DNA of 38,615 nt from Tepidibacillus decaturensis (GCF_001561915.1 NZ_LSKU01000001.1:2817280-2855894), one strand, 5' to 3'; shown: positions 1 to 11,654, counted from the stretch's first letter. A program made the numbers and translations. Notes: a model not told the origin generated them from the letters alone.

Positions 1-49
1 TAGGTGGCGGGTAGTTCACAATCTACTTCAAATGCCTAAGGAGTTTTTT

Positions 50-661
50 ATGAGTGAGCACTATTATACCCAAAGTCCAAATGTTGCCCATGATGAAAGA
101 TGGTTTAAAGCTAATTTTTATAATAAAATCTTTACATTCAAAACAGACGCAGGGGTTTTCTCAAAACAAAGAGTTGATTTTGGCACTTCCTTATTAATAG
201 AAACTGTCAAACTCTCAAATCATAAAAAAATATTAGATATGGGTTGTGGTTATGGACCAGTAGGAATTACGATTGCTTCGCTATTAGATCATGGTTATGT
301 TCTTTTCGTAGATATTAATGAAAGAGCGATTAATCTCACAAAGGAAAATATTCGCCTAAACCAGTCATTAATCAATCAGCAGGTTTCATTAGAAGTCAAA
401 CATAGTAATGGTTTCGATCATATAGATGAAAAGAACTTCGATTTAATTATGTTAAATCCTCCAATAAGAGCAGGTAAATCCGTTGTATTTGAACTATTCG
501 AGGGTGCCTTTAACCATTTACGTGAAGGTGGGGAGTTTTGGATCGTCATACAAAAAAAGCAGGGTGCACCTTCAGCCACCAACAAACTGAATACCTTATT
601 TTCATCGGTAGAAATTGTAGCACGTAGTAAAGGATATTATATTATCAAGAATACGAAATAA
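50..661 (+). CDS. ybxB: Class I SAM-dependent methyltransferase, RsmC-like (YbxB)
   Basis: Predicted cytoplasmic methyltransferase of 203 residues, related to RsmC-type 16S rRNA guanine-N2 methyltransferases. The SAM-binding glycine loop DMGCGYGP is at residues 63-70 and the amino-methyltransferase motif NPPI is at about 136-139. It has a single methyltransferase-small domain and lacks the extra N-terminal half of E. coli RsmC. I start it at the ATG at 50, with TAAGGAG at 37-43 seven bases upstream; the in-frame ATG at 32 lies before that site. As in Bacillus it stands directly upstream of rpoB, where the rplL-rpoB interval lies. The substrate is inferred from the family and has not been shown. 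Confidence 0.85.
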   Translation: MSEHYYTQSPNVAHDERWFKANFYNKIFTFKTDAGVFSKQRVDFGTSLLIETVKLSNHKKILDMGCGYGPVGITIASLLDHGYVLFVDINERAINLTKENIRLNQSLINQQVSLEVKHSNGFDHIDEKNFDLIMLNPPIRAGKSVVFELFEGAFNHLREGGEFWIVIQKKQGAPSATNKLNTLFSSVEIVARSKGYYIIKNTK

Positions 662-675
662 ATGAATTTCAAGGC

Positions 676-704
676 TTGACTACATATTTCGTTTGTGGTA
701 ATAT
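676..704 (+). promoter_or_regulatory. Sigma-A promoter of rpoB
   Basis: TTGACT (676-681), 17-base spacer, TAATAT (699-704), with TGG just before the -10 box as an extended -10. The start point would be near 711, giving a leader of about 180 bases before the rpoB TTG. It lies 15 bases after the ybxB stop. Confidence 0.75.
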
Positions 705-820
705 TACAAAATGCTAAGTTAGAAAATTTCTGTCAATCATCTTATACAATAATTTTTACATAGATGAGAATGGATTTATTAAAAAATGGAAAGAAATCAA
801 TAATATAATAAGTTGAATAA

Positions 821-852
821 AAATGAGGTTATCTAACCCATTTTTCTTTTTG
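821..852 (+). terminator. Terminator-like hairpin in the rpoB leader
   Basis: AAATG-A-GGTT (821-830, one bulged A) pairs with AACCCATTT (835-843). The loop is about four bases, and the run TTTTTCTTTTT (841-851) follows. It lies downstream of the predicted rpoB promoter and 40 bases before the rpoB start. It could end ybxB readthrough, or attenuate rpoB transcription. Confidence 0.55.
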
Positions 853-891
853 TTTGCATTTCAAAACACTGGTCTTAAGGGGTGAAAAGAC

Positions 892-3800
892 TTGGCGGGT
901 CATCTTGTACAGTTAGGCCGAAGACAACGTAGAAGTTATGCTAGAATCAAAGAGGTATTGGAGGTACCTAATCTTATTGAAGTCCAAAAAAAGTCTTATG
1001 ATTGGTTTTTGGATGTCGGGCTAAGGGAGATGTTTAAAGATATCTCTCCTATTCAGGACTTTACAGGGAATTTAATTTTAGAGTTCTTCGATTATAGTTT
1101 AGGAGAACCCAAGTATTCTGTAGACGACTCCAAAGAGCGAGATGTAACTTATGCTGCACCACTAAGAGTAAAAGTGCGTTTGATTAACAAGGAAACTGGT
1201 GAAGTAAAAGAACAAGAAGTTTTTATGGGAGACTTCCCGCTAATGACGGACACCGGAACATTTATTATCAACGGAGCAGAGAGGGTTATTGTCAGTCAAT
1301 TAGTTCGCTCCCCTAGTGTTTATTTTAGCACAAAAGTTGACAAAAACGGTAAAAAGGCTTTCACTTCCACTGTGATTCCTAACCGTGGTGCTTGGCTAGA
1401 ATTAGAAACTGATGCTAAAGATGTGATTTATGTTCGAATTGATCGGACTAGAAAGCTACCAGTTACTGTACTTTTGCGGGCATTAGGATTTGGGACAGAC
1501 GCTGAGATCATCGATTTGTTAGGTGATAATGAATATATAAGAAATACCTTAGACAAAGATAATACAGATTCCACTGAGAAAGCGTTAATTGAAATCTACG
1601 AGCGTCTACGCCCTGGAGAACCACCTACTGTTGAAAATGCAAAAAGTTTATTAGTTTCAAGATTCTTTGATCCAAAAAGATATGATTTGGCTGAAGTTGG
1701 CCGATATAAAGTAAATAAAAAGCTTCATATTAAAAACAGGTTATTTAATCAACGACTAGCTGAAACGCTTGTTGACCCAGAAACAGGGGAAATTATTGCA
1801 GAAGCTGGCCAAGTGATTGATCGAAGATTATTAGATAAAATTTTGCCTTTCCTTGAAAATGGTGTTAATTATATTGAATTAGAACCAAGGGGTGGAGTTG
1901 TAGAAGAAACCATTCCTTTACAATCGATCAATATTTTTTCACCAATAGAAGATGGTAAAGTAATCAAAGTAATCTCAAATCGCATCATTGACAAATCGAT
2001 AAAACATATTACACCAGCAGATATTATAGCCTCTATAAGCTACTTTATTGATTTGTTATATGGGGTAGGGGATACAGATGATATTGACCATCTTGGTAAT
2101 AGACGCTTACGTTCAGTAGGAGAATTATTACAAAACCAATTCCGAATTGGATTATCAAGAATGGAGAGAGTCGTTCGCGAAAGAATGTCGATTCAAGACG
2201 CGAATATGATTACCCCTCAAGCTCTTATTAATATAAGACCAGTGATAGCTGCGATTAAAGAGTTCTTTGGTAGTAGTCAGTTATCACAATTTATGGACCA
2301 AACTAATCCATTGGCAGAGTTAACACATAAAAGGCGTTTAAGTGCCTTAGGCCCTGGAGGTTTAACAAGAGAAAGGGCTGGGTTTGAAGTTCGTGACGTT
2401 CACCACTCACATTATGGCAGAATGTGTCCGATTGAAACGCCAGAGGGTCCTAACATTGGTTTAATCAACTCTTTATCAAGTTATGCAAGAGTAAATGAAT
2501 ATGGTTTTATTGAAACTCCTTATCGAAAAGTAGATCCTGAAACTCATCGCGTTACTGATCAAATTGTATATTTAACTGCAGATGAGGAAGATAACTATGT
2601 TGTTGCTCAAGCAAATGCGAAGTTAGATGATGAGGGTAACTTCCTAGAAGATGAAGTTGTTGCTAGATACAAAAATGAAAACCTGATTGTACCAAAAGAA
2701 CGTGTAGACTTTATGGATGTATCTCCAAAACAGGTTGTTTCTGTGGCAACTGCAATGATTCCATTCTTGGAAAATGATGACTCAAACCGTGCCTTGATGG
2801 GTTCTAACATGCAGCGCCAAGCTGTTCCGTTATTAGTACCTGAAGCACCATTGGTCGGAACTGGAATGGAGCATAAGGCAGCCAAAGATTCTGGTGTTTG
2901 TATTGTTGCAAAGCAAGACGGTATTGTAGAGCGTGTAGATGCACGTGAAATATGGATTCGTGAACAAAAAGAGATTGATGGCAGGGTTATTAGTGGAGAT
3001 ATTGTAAAATATAAACTTCATAAATTCATGCGTTCTAACCAAGGAACATGTATTAATCAAAGGCCTATTGTTCGTAAAGGAGATGTAATAAAAGCTGGCG
3101 ACATTATTGCCGATGGTCCTTCTACTGAAATGGGAGAAATTGCGCTTGGTAGGAATGTTGTAGTTGCCTTTATGACATGGGAAGGTTATAACTACGAGGA
3201 TGCGATCCTTCTAAGTGAAAAACTAGTCAAAGAGGATGTTTACACCTCAATCCATATCGAAGAATACGAGTCAGAGGCAAGAGATACAAAACTTGGGCCT
3301 GAAGAAATCACTAGGGATATTCCCAATGTCGGTGAAGAAGCTTTAAAGAATTTAGACGAGCGTGGGATTATTCGAATTGGAGCTGAGGTACGACCTGGCG
3401 ATATCCTAGTCGGAAAAGTAACTCCTAAAGGGGTAACAGAATTAACAGCTGAAGAGAGATTACTACATGCAATTTTTGGTGAAAAGGCGCGTGAAGTAAG
3501 AGACACCTCTTTAAGAGTGCCTCATGGACAAGATGGGATCATTGTCGACGTTAAAGTATTTACTCGAGAGAATGGAGACGAACTACCTCCAGGTGTAAAT
3601 CAGTTGGTACGTGTCTATATCGCTCAAAAACGGAAAATTTCTCAAGGGGATAAAATGGCTGGACGACATGGTAATAAGGGGGTTATCGCCCGAGTACTAC
3701 CTGAAGAAGATATGCCATTTTTACCAGACGGAAGACCTGTTGAGATTGTATTAAATCCATTAGGTGTTCCGTCAAGGATGAACATCGGGCAGGTATTAGA

Positions 3801-4425
3801 AGTCCACCTTGGTTGGGCTGCAAAAGCATTAGGGATTCATGTTGCGACACCGGTCTTTGATGGTGCAAGAGAAAATGATGTTTTTGATGCTCTTGAAGAA
3901 GCTGGATTCTCAAGGGACGGAAAGACGATTCTTTATGATGGTAGAACGGGAGAGCCGTTCGAAAGAACAGTAACCGTTGGTGTGATGTATATGATCAAAT
4001 TAGCGCACATGGTTGATGATAAGATTCATGCTCGTTCAACTGGTCCATATTCTTTAGTTACACAACAGCCATTAGGTGGTAAAGCGCAATTTGGTGGACA
4101 ACGTTTTGGTGAAATGGAAGTTTGGGCACTTGAAGCCTATGGAGCGGCCTATACACTACAAGAAATTCTAACCGTAAAATCAGATGATGTAGTTGGTCGT
4201 GTTAAAACTTATGAATCTATCGTAAAAGGGGAGAATGTTCCTGAACCAGGAGTTCCTGAATCCTTTAAAGTATTGATCAAAGAGCTACAAAGCTTAGGAA
4301 TGGACGTGAAGATTCTTTCCGAAAACGAAGAAGAGATTGAAATGAAAGAACTTGATGATGAAGATGATCATCACACTGAAAAACTAACATTAAATCTTGA
4401 AGGAAATGAAGAATACGTCGACTAG
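892..4425 (+). CDS. rpoB: DNA-directed RNA polymerase subunit beta
   Basis: Beta subunit of core RNA polymerase, 1177 residues, which with beta-prime forms the catalytic cleft. It is nearly collinear with Bacillus RpoB over its whole length. The rifampicin pocket at residues 460-486 carries the usual drug-sensitive residues D469, H479 and S484 (E. coli D516, H526, S531). The beta-subunit motif [12 protein letters not shown] is present around residue 920. The C-terminus is an acidic tail after the conserved [14 protein letters not shown] segment. The TTG start at 892 is supported by AAGGGGTG at 878-885 and by the usual N-terminus ([17 protein letters not shown]). It is followed 35 bases later by rpoC and is probably driven by the promoter at 676-704. 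Confidence 0.98.
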   Translation: MAGHLVQLGRRQRRSYARIKEVLEVPNLIEVQKKSYDWFLDVGLREMFKDISPIQDFTGNLILEFFDYSLGEPKYSVDDSKERDVTYAAPLRVKVRLINKETGEVKEQEVFMGDFPLMTDTGTFIINGAERVIVSQLVRSPSVYFSTKVDKNGKKAFTSTVIPNRGAWLELETDAKDVIYVRIDRTRKLPVTVLLRALGFGTDAEIIDLLGDNEYIRNTLDKDNTDSTEKALIEIYERLRPGEPPTVENAKSLLVSRFFDPKRYDLAEVGRYKVNKKLHIKNRLFNQRLAETLVDPETGEIIAEAGQVIDRRLLDKILPFLENGVNYIELEPRGGVVEETIPLQSINIFSPIEDGKVIKVISNRIIDKSIKHITPADIIASISYFIDLLYGVGDTDDIDHLGNRRLRSVGELLQNQFRIGLSRMERVVRERMSIQDANMITPQALINIRPVIAAIKEFFGSSQLSQFMDQTNPLAELTHKRRLSALGPGGLTRERAGFEVRDVHHSHYGRMCPIETPEGPNIGLINSLSSYARVNEYGFIETPYRKVDPETHRVTDQIVYLTADEEDNYVVAQANAKLDDEGNFLEDEVVARYKNENLIVPKERVDFMDVSPKQVVSVATAMIPFLENDDSNRALMGSNMQRQAVPLLVPEAPLVGTGMEHKAAKDSGVCIVAKQDGIVERVDAREIWIREQKEIDGRVISGDIVKYKLHKFMRSNQGTCINQRPIVRKGDVIKAGDIIADGPSTEMGEIALGRNVVVAFMTWEGYNYEDAILLSEKLVKEDVYTSIHIEEYESEARDTKLGPEEITRDIPNVGEEALKNLDERGIIRIGAEVRPGDILVGKVTPKGVTELTAEERLLHAIFGEKAREVRDTSLRVPHGQDGIIVDVKVFTRENGDELPPGVNQLVRVYIAQKRKISQGDKMAGRHGNKGVIARVLPEEDMPFLPDGRPVEIVLNPLGVPSRMNIGQVLEVHLGWAAKALGIHVATPVFDGARENDVFDALEEAGFSRDGKTILYDGRTGEPFERTVTVGVMYMIKLAHMVDDKIHARSTGPYSLVTQQPLGGKAQFGGQRFGEMEVWALEAYGAAYTLQEILTVKSDDVVGRVKTYESIVKGENVPEPGVPESFKVLIKELQSLGMDVKILSENEEEIEMKELDDEDDHHTEKLTLNLEGNEEYVD

Positions 4426-4460
4426 AACGACTGGTTTGAATAATAAGGGAGGTATGCCCT

Positions 4461-7400
4461 TTGTTGGATGTGAACAATTTTGAATTTATGAAAATCGGTC
4501 TAGCTTCTCCTGAAAAAATCCGTTCTTGGTCTCATGGGGAAGTAAAGAAACCGGAAACGATTAACTATCGAACATTAAAGCCAGAAAAAGAAGGTTTATT
4601 CTGCGAAAAAATCTTTGGTCCTACAAAAGACTGGGAATGTCATTGTGGGAAATATAAACGAGTGCGATACAAAGGTGTTGTCTGCGACCGATGCGGAGTT
4701 GAAGTTACTCGTTCAAAAGTTCGTCGAGAGAGAATGGGGCATATTGAATTAGCAGCCCCAGTATCACATATTTGGTATTTTAAAGGAATCCCAAGCCGAA
4801 TGGGCTTAGTACTTGATATGTCACCCCGAGCATTAGAAGAAGTTATATACTTTGCTTCTTATGTAGTTACAGACCCTGGAGAGACACCTCTAGAGAAAAA
4901 ACAACTACTTTCTGAAAAAGAATACCGAACTTATCGAGAGAAATATGGCCCTTCCTTCCAAGCAGGAATGGGGGCTGAAGCGATTAAAAAGCTTCTTGAA
5001 GAGATCGACTTAGATAAAGAAGTTGATTTTCTGAAGGAAGAATTAAAAACGGCTCAAGGTCAAAAAAGAAATCGAATCATTAAAAGATTAGAAATTCTTG
5101 AGTCATTTAGAATATCTGGTAATGTTCCTTCTTGGATGGTATTAGATGTCTTACCGGTTATTCCTCCAGAATTACGTCCAATGGTACAGTTAGATGGAGG
5201 TCGTTTTGCTACATCAGATTTAAACGACTTGTATCGTCGAGTGATCAACCGAAATAACCGTTTAAAAAGACTACTAGATTTAGGAGCACCTGATATCATC
5301 GTTCAAAACGAAAAGAGAATGCTTCAAGAGGCAGTAGATGCTTTAATCGATAACGGTCGTAGGGGAAGACCTGTTACAGGTCCTGGGAATCGTCCTTTAA
5401 AATCTTTGAGTCATATGCTTAAAGGTAAACAAGGTCGCTTCCGTCAAAATCTTTTAGGTAAGAGGGTAGACTACTCAGGACGTTCAGTTATCGTTGTTGG
5501 ACCAAACCTTAAAATGTATCAATGTGGTTTGCCAAAAGAAATGGCGCTTGAACTCTTTAAACCCTTTGTGATGAAAGAACTTGTTAGCAAAGGCATCGCA
5601 CATAACATTAAAAGTGCGAAGAGAAAAGTGGAACGAGTTAGCCCTGAGGTATGGGACGTTTTAGAAGAAGTTATTAAAGAGCATCCTGTATTACTGAACC
5701 GTGCCCCTACTTTACACAGGTTAGGAATTCAAGCATTTGAACCTACATTGGTTGAAGGGCGCGCAATTAAGTTGCATCCTTTGGTCTGTACTGCTTATAA
5801 CGCTGACTTTGATGGGGATCAAATGGCTGTTCACGTCCCTCTTTCTGCTGAAGCACAAGCAGAAGCAAGATTACTAATGCTAGCAGCAAATAACATACTG
5901 AACCCGAAAGATGGAAAACCTGTTGTTACCCCTTCTCAGGATATGGTACTAGGTTGTTATTATCTAACTATTGAGACAGAAGGTGACAAAGGGGAAGGAA
6001 TGATCTTTCATAGTCCAGATGAGGCTATTGCAGCTTACCAAAATGGATATGCGACACTTCAGGCAAGGGTTGCAATACCTGTAAAAGCGTTAAAGAAAAC
6101 GTCGTTTACTGAGAAACAACAAAAGGCACTCCTTGTCACTACAATAGGGAAAATTATTTTTAATGAAATTTTCCCGCCAGAATTTCCTTATATCAATGCA
6201 CCTACAAAAGAAAATTTAATTGAAGGTACTCCTGACGATTACTTTATCTATGATAAAGGGGTTAATATACGCGAATTTATTAAAAACATACCAAACCGTG
6301 GTGCAGTGAAAAAAGGTTATCTAGGTTCAATCATTGCCGAAGTATTTAGACGTTTTCATACAACACAAACCTCGATTATCCTTGATAGAATAAAGGAACT
6401 TGGATTCACCTATTCTACAAAAGCAGGTATTACTATTGCAGTATCAGATGTTATCGTACCAAAAGAAAAAGATCAGATTCTGCGCGACGCAGAAGAGAAG
6501 GTTCAAAATGTAATTAAACAATATCGTCGTGGTTTAATTACAGAAGATGAGCGGTATGATCGTGTTATTTCGATATGGAGTAAAGCCAAGGATGATTTAA
6601 CAGAGGTTCTAATGGATTCTTTAGACCGTTCTAACTCCATTTATATGATGGCGAATTCAGGTGCACGTGGTAACGTTTCACAGATTACTCAGCTAGCAGG
6701 TATGCGTGGACTTATGGCGGCACCATCAGGTCGAATTATCGAATTACCGATTAAATCGAATTTCCGTGAAGGACTAACTGTGTTAGAGTACTTTATCTCA
6801 ACACACGGTGCTAGAAAGGGTCTAGCGGATACAGCTTTACGTACTGCTGACTCAGGTTATTTAACCCGTCGTTTGGTTGACGTCGCACAAGACGTGATCG
6901 TACGTGAAGAAGATTGCGGAACGGATAAGGGATTATTTGTAAAGAATATCGAAGATGGAAACGAAGTGATCGAAAACCTTTACGATCGAATTGTAGGTAG
7001 ATATTCACTTGAAACCATTCGTCATCCAGAAACTGATGAAGTCATTGTTCAACGAAATGAATTGATTGATGAGGAAAAAGCAGAAAAAATTACAGCTGCC
7101 AAAATCAGAGGCCTATCTATTCGTTCAGTACTAAGTTGTAGAACAAGACATGGTGTATGTAAAAAATGTTATGGACGAAACCTTGCGACTGGTAAAATAG
7201 TCGAAATTGGGGAAGCAGTAGGAACAATTGCAGCCCAATCGATCGGTGAACCAGGTACTCAGTTGACCATGAGAACCTTCCATACTGGAGGGGTTGCTGG
7301 AGACGATATTACACAAGGTCTACCACGTATTCAAGAATTATTTGAAGCACGGAATCCAAAAGGGCAAGCAGTTATTACCGAAATAGATGGTATCGTAACA

Positions 7401-8072
7401 GATATTCGAGACGGGAAAGACCGTCGTGAAATAGAAGTTACTGGTGAAACAGAAGTAAAAGTTTATGCTGTACCATTTGGATCTAGAATTAAAGTTTCAG
7501 TCAATTCTCAAGTTGATGCTGGAGATGAATTAACTGAGGGTTCTGTTGATCCAAAAGAAATGCTAAGGGTTAAAGGCTTACGAGGGGTTCAAAACTATAT
7601 TTTACAAGAAGTTCAAAGAGTATATCGTTTACAAGGTGTAGAAATCAACGATAAACACATTGAAATCATGGTAAGACAAATGCTACGTAAAGTACGGGTA
7701 ATTGAGAATGGTGGAACAGATCTACTTCCAGGATCAATGGTAGATGTTCATGAATATGAAGAAGCAAACAAGCATGCCTTTATGAATGGAAAAGACCCAG
7801 CTATTGCAAGGCCAGTCTTACTTGGAATCACAAAAGCCTCCCTTGAAACAGATTCATTTTTATCTGCTGCATCTTTCCAAGAAACGACACGTGTGCTAAC
7901 TGAAGCAGCAATTAAAGGAAAGATCGATAAGCTATTAGGTCTTAAGGAGAATGTGATTATCGGTAAACTAATCCCAGCAGGAACGGGATTATCTAAATAT
8001 CGAAACATTCGTATCAAAAAAGCAGAGCCTTTAGTTGTTGAGGAACCAGAAGTAGTAAAAATTGAATCATAA
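4461..8072 (+). CDS. rpoC: DNA-directed RNA polymerase subunit beta-prime
   Basis: Catalytic beta-prime subunit, 1203 residues. The N-terminal zinc site is C60, C62, C75 and C78. The absolutely conserved NADFDGD motif, whose three Asp hold the active-site magnesium, is at residues 447-453. The second zinc cluster near residues 890-900 contains [10 protein letters not shown], and the trigger-loop region [16 protein letters not shown] follows. The start is TTG at 4461 or the adjacent TTG at 4464, after GGGAGG; the conserved LDVNNFE start fits either. It is co-transcribed with rpoB, and no terminator is seen after it: the next promoter begins seven bases past the stop. Confidence 0.98.
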   Translation: MLDVNNFEFMKIGLASPEKIRSWSHGEVKKPETINYRTLKPEKEGLFCEKIFGPTKDWECHCGKYKRVRYKGVVCDRCGVEVTRSKVRRERMGHIELAAPVSHIWYFKGIPSRMGLVLDMSPRALEEVIYFASYVVTDPGETPLEKKQLLSEKEYRTYREKYGPSFQAGMGAEAIKKLLEEIDLDKEVDFLKEELKTAQGQKRNRIIKRLEILESFRISGNVPSWMVLDVLPVIPPELRPMVQLDGGRFATSDLNDLYRRVINRNNRLKRLLDLGAPDIIVQNEKRMLQEAVDALIDNGRRGRPVTGPGNRPLKSLSHMLKGKQGRFRQNLLGKRVDYSGRSVIVVGPNLKMYQCGLPKEMALELFKPFVMKELVSKGIAHNIKSAKRKVERVSPEVWDVLEEVIKEHPVLLNRAPTLHRLGIQAFEPTLVEGRAIKLHPLVCTAYNADFDGDQMAVHVPLSAEAQAEARLLMLAANNILNPKDGKPVVTPSQDMVLGCYYLTIETEGDKGEGMIFHSPDEAIAAYQNGYATLQARVAIPVKALKKTSFTEKQQKALLVTTIGKIIFNEIFPPEFPYINAPTKENLIEGTPDDYFIYDKGVNIREFIKNIPNRGAVKKGYLGSIIAEVFRRFHTTQTSIILDRIKELGFTYSTKAGITIAVSDVIVPKEKDQILRDAEEKVQNVIKQYRRGLITEDERYDRVISIWSKAKDDLTEVLMDSLDRSNSIYMMANSGARGNVSQITQLAGMRGLMAAPSGRIIELPIKSNFREGLTVLEYFISTHGARKGLADTALRTADSGYLTRRLVDVAQDVIVREEDCGTDKGLFVKNIEDGNEVIENLYDRIVGRYSLETIRHPETDEVIVQRNELIDEEKAEKITAAKIRGLSIRSVLSCRTRHGVCKKCYGRNLATGKIVEIGEAVGTIAAQSIGEPGTQLTMRTFHTGGVAGDDITQGLPRIQELFEARNPKGQAVITEIDGIVTDIRDGKDRREIEVTGETEVKVYAVPFGSRIKVSVNSQVDAGDELTEGSVDPKEMLRVKGLRGVQNYILQEVQRVYRLQGVEINDKHIEIMVRQMLRKVRVIENGGTDLLPGSMVDVHEYEEANKHAFMNGKDPAIARPVLLGITKASLETDSFLSAASFQETTRVLTEAAIKGKIDKLLGLKENVIIGKLIPAGTGLSKYRNIRIKKAEPLVVEEPEVVKIES

Positions 8073-8078
8073 AAAGAA

Positions 8079-8107
8079 TTGACATTTTAAGTTGATGGTG
8101 ATAATAT
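8079..8107 (+). promoter_or_regulatory. Near-consensus sigma-A promoter of the str operon
   Basis: TTGACA (8079-8084), exactly 17 bases, TAATAT (8102-8107), preceded by TGA as an extended -10. It begins seven bases after the rpoC stop. The predicted start is near 8114, about 35 bases before ybxF. This is the strongest-looking promoter in the window, as expected for ribosomal protein and elongation factor genes. Confidence 0.85.
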
Positions 8108-8148
8108 TTTTAAGTGTGCGTAAATCCTGTACTTTGGAGGATGTAAAA

Positions 8149-8400
8149 ATGTCTTATGAAAAAGTAAAACAGGCAAAGCACTTATCTATAGGACTGAAAC
8201 AAACACTAAAAGCCATTGAGCAAAATCTTGCTCAAGAGATCATAATTGCGAAGGATGCCGATAAACGTCTAACTTCGAAGGTGATTCAGTTTGGTGCTGA
8301 AAAAAACCTCATCGTCACATATGTTGATTCAATGAAGCAACTAGGTAAAGCCTCTGGAATTGAAGTAGGGGCTGCAGCTGTTGCTATTTTGAAAGATTAA
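8149..8400 (+). CDS. ybxF: L7Ae-family kink-turn RNA-binding ribosomal protein (YbxF)
   Basis: Small L7Ae/L30e/S12e-fold protein of 83 residues. The Bacillus homologue YbxF binds kink-turn RNA and associates with ribosomes. The C-terminal family pattern SMKQLGKASGIEVGAAAVAI is well kept, and the N-terminal SYEKVKQAK block matches Bacillus. I start at ATG 8149, eight bases after GGAGG at 8136-8140; an upstream in-frame start at 8092 lies inside the promoter/leader and is rejected. It is the first gene of the str operon, followed by a long hairpin before rpsL. Its physiological RNA target is not known from sequence. Confidence 0.88.
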   Translation: MSYEKVKQAKHLSIGLKQTLKAIEQNLAQEIIIAKDADKRLTSKVIQFGAEKNLIVTYVDSMKQLGKASGIEVGAAAVAILKD

Positions 8401-8402
8401 AG

Positions 8403-8461
8403 TTGCAAGATAAACATCAAGTTGCTTATGTGACTTTGATGTTTGTCATGCAATTTATTTT
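8403..8461 (+). promoter_or_regulatory. Very long inverted repeat between ybxF and rpsL
   Basis: Three bases after the ybxF stop, 8403-8425 can pair almost continuously with 8430-8453 around the four-base loop TTAT. The only interruptions are one A-A mismatch (8408/8448), a bulged T at 8436 and a few G-T pairs. TTTATTTT (8454-8461) follows. It could be a leaky terminator/attenuator that tunes rpsL-tuf against ybxF, or a double-strand RNase processing site. Confidence 0.7.
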
Positions 8462-8518
8462 GAGGTTTTTTGAACCGCCTGGATCTGTGGGCTTAAATAT
8501 GCGGAAGGAGGTGGCAGT

Positions 8519-8938
8519 ATGCCAACAATTAACCAACTCGTTCGTAAGGGAAGAGAGAAAAAGGTTGTTAAATCAAAATCTCCAGCTTTGCAAAAAGGTT
8601 ATAATAGCTTTAAAAAAGAGCAAACAAATCAAAACTCCCCTCAAAAACGTGGAGTATGTACTCGTGTGGGTACAATGACGCCTAAAAAACCAAACTCTGC
8701 TCTTCGTAAATATGCGCGTGTGCGTTTATCAAACGGGATCGAGGTAACGGCATATATTCCTGGTATCGGTCATAACTTGCAAGAGCATAGTGTTGTTCTT
8801 GTTCGTGGTGGACGTGTTAAGGACTTACCTGGGGTTCGTTATCATATCGTTCGTGGCGCTTTAGATACCGCTGGTGTTCAAAATCGTCTACAAGGCCGTT
8901 CTAAATATGGTACAAAGCGTCCAAAAGAGAAGAAATAA
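8519..8938 (+). CDS. rpsL: 30S ribosomal protein S12
   Basis: S12, 139 residues, lies at the decoding centre and helps check codon-anticodon pairing. The universal [11 protein letters not shown] block is at residues 54-64. Its lysines K56/K57 are the unmutated form of the streptomycin-resistance site (E. coli K42/K43). The second site, [11 protein letters not shown], is also unaltered, so ribosomal streptomycin sensitivity is expected. The ATG at 8519 follows GGAAGGAGGTGG. It is second in the str operon, 43 bases before rpsG, and is preceded by the long hairpin at 8403-8461. Confidence 0.98.
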   Translation: MPTINQLVRKGREKKVVKSKSPALQKGYNSFKKEQTNQNSPQKRGVCTRVGTMTPKKPNSALRKYARVRLSNGIEVTAYIPGIGHNLQEHSVVLVRGGRVKDLPGVRYHIVRGALDTAGVQNRLQGRSKYGTKRPKEKK

Positions 8939-8981
8939 TGTATTGATGGTATAAATAACGAAGAAAAAGGAGGGAGACGGA

Positions 8982-9452
8982 ATGCCACGTAAAGGTCCTG
9001 TACCTCGTAGAGATGTATTGCCTGATCCAATTTATAATAGTAAATTAGTAACTCGTCTAATTAACCGTATGATGGTTGATGGTAAAAAAAGTGTAGCCCA
9101 AAACATCTTATATAGTGCATTTGACATTGTAAGAGATCGTACTGGTAAAGATCCTATGGAAGTGTTTGATCAAGCATTAAAAAATATTATGCCTGTTCTT
9201 GAAGTTAAAGCACGCCGTGTTGGTGGCGCGAACTACCAAGTTCCAGTTGAAGTTAAACCAGAACGTCGCACAACATTAGGGTTACGTTGGCTAGTAAACT
9301 ATTCACGCCTTCGTGGAGAAAAGACCATGGAAGAGCGTTTGGCTGCTGAAATTTTAGATGCAGCAAACAACACTGGTGCTTCTGTGAAGAAACGTGAAGA
9401 TACTCATAAAATGGCTGAAGCAAATAAAGCTTTTGCGCACTATCGTTGGTAA
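8982..9452 (+). CDS. rpsG: 30S ribosomal protein S7
   Basis: S7, 156 residues, is the primary assembly protein of the 30S head and contacts E-site tRNA and the 3' major domain of 16S rRNA. It begins [20 protein letters not shown] and ends with the conserved [11 protein letters not shown], the usual Bacillus length. The SD AAGGAGGGAG precedes the ATG. It lies between rpsL (43 bases before) and fusA (33 bases after). In E. coli S7 represses the str operon; no similar site is evident here. Confidence 0.97.
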   Translation: MPRKGPVPRRDVLPDPIYNSKLVTRLINRMMVDGKKSVAQNILYSAFDIVRDRTGKDPMEVFDQALKNIMPVLEVKARRVGGANYQVPVEVKPERRTTLGLRWLVNYSRLRGEKTMEERLAAEILDAANNTGASVKKREDTHKMAEANKAFAHYRW

Positions 9453-9485
9453 TCTAACAAAACGAACTAGAAAGGAGAAAATAAT

Positions 9486-11561
9486 ATGGCAAGAGAATTC
9501 TCCTTACAAAATACTCGTAATATTGGGATCATGGCTCATATTGATGCGGGTAAAACTACAACAACTGAGCGTATTCTTTACTATACCGGTCGTACCCATA
9601 AAATCGGAGAAGTGCATGAAGGCGCTGCAACGATGGACTGGATGGAACAAGAACAAGAACGCGGCATCACCATTACTTCTGCTGCTACAACTGCTCAGTG
9701 GAAAGGTCACCGAATCAATATTATTGATACCCCAGGACACGTAGACTTTACAGTAGAAGTTGAACGTTCTTTACGCGTATTGGATGGAGCTGTAACAGTA
9801 CTTGATGCAAAAAGCGGTGTTGAACCCCAAACTGAAACCGTTTGGAGACAAGCTACGACTTATGGAGTACCACGTATTGTCTATGTAAACAAAATGGATA
9901 TACTTGGTGCAGATTACCTAAAGTCAGTACAAACGATTCATGACCGTTTACAAGCAAAGGCTGTTCCAATTCAATTACCGATTGGGGCAGAAGATCAATT
10001 TCAAGGTATTATCGACTTGATTGATATGGTTGCCTATTATTATTTAGATGATCTAGGCACACGTTCAGAACAGCGTGAAATTCCAGCAGAATACAAGGAA
10101 TTAGCTGAAGAATGGAGAACAAAGTTAATCGAATCTGTTGCAGAGCTTGATGAAGATTTGATGATGAAGTATCTTGAAGGAGAAGAATTCACAAAAGAAG
10201 AGATTAAAGCTGGTCTTCGTAAGGGAACAATCAATGTAGAGATTTTCCCTGTACTATGTGGTTCTTCATATAAAAACAAAGGTGTTCAGCTTATGCTTGA
10301 TGCTGTCGTTGATTACCTACCATCTCCACTTGATATTCCAGCGATTAAGGGACACTTGGAAGATGAAACCGAGGCTGAGAGACATGCAGATGATAGTGAA
10401 CCATTTTCTGCATTAGCATTCAAAATCATGACTGACCCTTATGTTGGTAAACTTACTTTCTTCCGTGTATACTCTGGTACGCTAAACTCTGGTTCCTATG
10501 TATTAAACTCTACAAAAGGGAAACGCGAACGTATCGGTCGTATCCTGCAAATGCATGCAAACCATAGAGAAGAGATCAGTACCGTTTATGCCGGGGATAT
10601 CGCTGCAGCTGTCGGTCTTAAAGATACGACAACTGGTGATACGCTCTGTGATGAAAAATCTCCAATCATTTTGGAATCAATGGTATTCCCAGAACCAGTT
10701 ATTCGTCTTTCTGTGGAACCAAAAACAAAAGCTGACCAAGATAAAATGGGTCTAGCTTTAGCTAAATTAGCAGAAGAAGATCCAACATTTAAGACTCATA
10801 CAGATGAAGAAACTGGACAAACCATTATTGCTGGTATGGGTGAATTGCATCTAGATATCATCGTAGACCGTTTACGTCGAGAGTTTAAAGTTGAAGCAAA
10901 TGTAGGTGCTCCTCAAGTGGCATACAAAGAAACCATTCGTAAACCTGCGAAGGTTGAAGGTAAATTTGTTCGTCAATCTGGTGGTCGCGGACAATATGGT
11001 CACGTCTGGATTGAATTTGAACCACTTGAACCAGGCCAAGGTTTTATTTTTGAAAATAAAATCGTTGGTGGGGTCGTTCCTAAAGAATATATCCCTGCGG
11101 TTCAGGCTGGTATTGAGGAGTCCATGCAAAATGGTATGCTAGCAGGTTATCCTGTTATAGATCTAAAAGCAACCATTGTTGACGGATCTTACCATGATGT
11201 TGACTCTTCTGAAATGGCATTTAAGATTGCTGGTTCTATGGCATTAAAAGCTGCAAAATCAAAATGTGATCCTGTTCTTCTAGAACCTGTAATGAAAGTT
11301 GAAGTTACTGTTCCAGAAGAATATATGGGCGATGTAATGGGTGATCTCAACTCCCGTCGTGGTCGTATTGAAGGAATGGAAGCTGCTTCAGGAGCCCAAA
11401 ATATTCGTGCAATGGTTCCATTAGCAGAGATGTTTGGTTATGCAACTGCACTTCGTTCACGTACTCAAGGTCGTGGTAATTATTCCATGCACTTTGACCA
11501 TTATGAAGAAGTTCCAAAGAGCATTGCTGAGACTGTCATTGCTAAAAATAAGGGTGAATAA
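9486..11561 (+). CDS. fusA: Elongation factor G
   Basis: GTPase of 691 residues that drives translocation of tRNA and mRNA on the ribosome and assists subunit recycling with RRF. The P-loop AHIDAGKTT is at residues 17-25, followed by switch motifs RGITI and DTPGHVDF and the guanine-specificity motif NKMD. Domains II to V follow at normal length, with domain IV containing [18 protein letters not shown] precedes the ATG at 9486. It sits in the str operon between rpsG and tuf. No fusidic acid resistance change was looked for systematically. Confidence 0.98.
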   Translation: MAREFSLQNTRNIGIMAHIDAGKTTTTERILYYTGRTHKIGEVHEGAATMDWMEQEQERGITITSAATTAQWKGHRINIIDTPGHVDFTVEVERSLRVLDGAVTVLDAKSGVEPQTETVWRQATTYGVPRIVYVNKMDILGADYLKSVQTIHDRLQAKAVPIQLPIGAEDQFQGIIDLIDMVAYYYLDDLGTRSEQREIPAEYKELAEEWRTKLIESVAELDEDLMMKYLEGEEFTKEEIKAGLRKGTINVEIFPVLCGSSYKNKGVQLMLDAVVDYLPSPLDIPAIKGHLEDETEAERHADDSEPFSALAFKIMTDPYVGKLTFFRVYSGTLNSGSYVLNSTKGKRERIGRILQMHANHREEISTVYAGDIAAAVGLKDTTTGDTLCDEKSPIILESMVFPEPVIRLSVEPKTKADQDKMGLALAKLAEEDPTFKTHTDEETGQTIIAGMGELHLDIIVDRLRREFKVEANVGAPQVAYKETIRKPAKVEGKFVRQSGGRGQYGHVWIEFEPLEPGQGFIFENKIVGGVVPKEYIPAVQAGIEESMQNGMLAGYPVIDLKATIVDGSYHDVDSSEMAFKIAGSMALKAAKSKCDPVLLEPVMKVEVTVPEEYMGDVMGDLNSRRGRIEGMEAASGAQNIRAMVPLAEMFGYATALRSRTQGRGNYSMHFDHYEEVPKSIAETVIAKNKGE

Positions 11562-11589
11562 TTTCTTGTATTAAAACCACATAGAATTT

Positions 11590-11622
11590 TACCTGCAGAT
11601 TTTTCTGCGGGTACCTTTCTTT
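11590..11622 (+). terminator. Hairpin in the fusA-tuf gap (weak terminator or attenuator)
   Basis: TACCTGCAG (11590-11598) pairs with CTGCGGGTA (11605-11613), nine pairs with one G-T, across a six-base loop. It is followed by CCTTTCTTT. The pyrimidine tail is interrupted by C, so any termination is likely partial. No convincing separate tuf promoter was found between 11562 and 11654. Confidence 0.5.
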
Positions 11623-11654
11623 AAATAAATATATACTTAAGGAGGATTATTAAA

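Noticed and set aside
8403-8453. Kink-turn target of YbxF in the ybxF-rpsL hairpin
   Set aside because: A kink-turn needs a three-base bulge followed by tandem G-A pairs. Only an A-A mismatch and a single bulged T are seen.
8470-8499. Separate rpsL promoter, TTGAAC-18-TAAATA
   Set aside because: The start point would fall within the rpsL SD (about 8506), so the transcript could not be translated normally.
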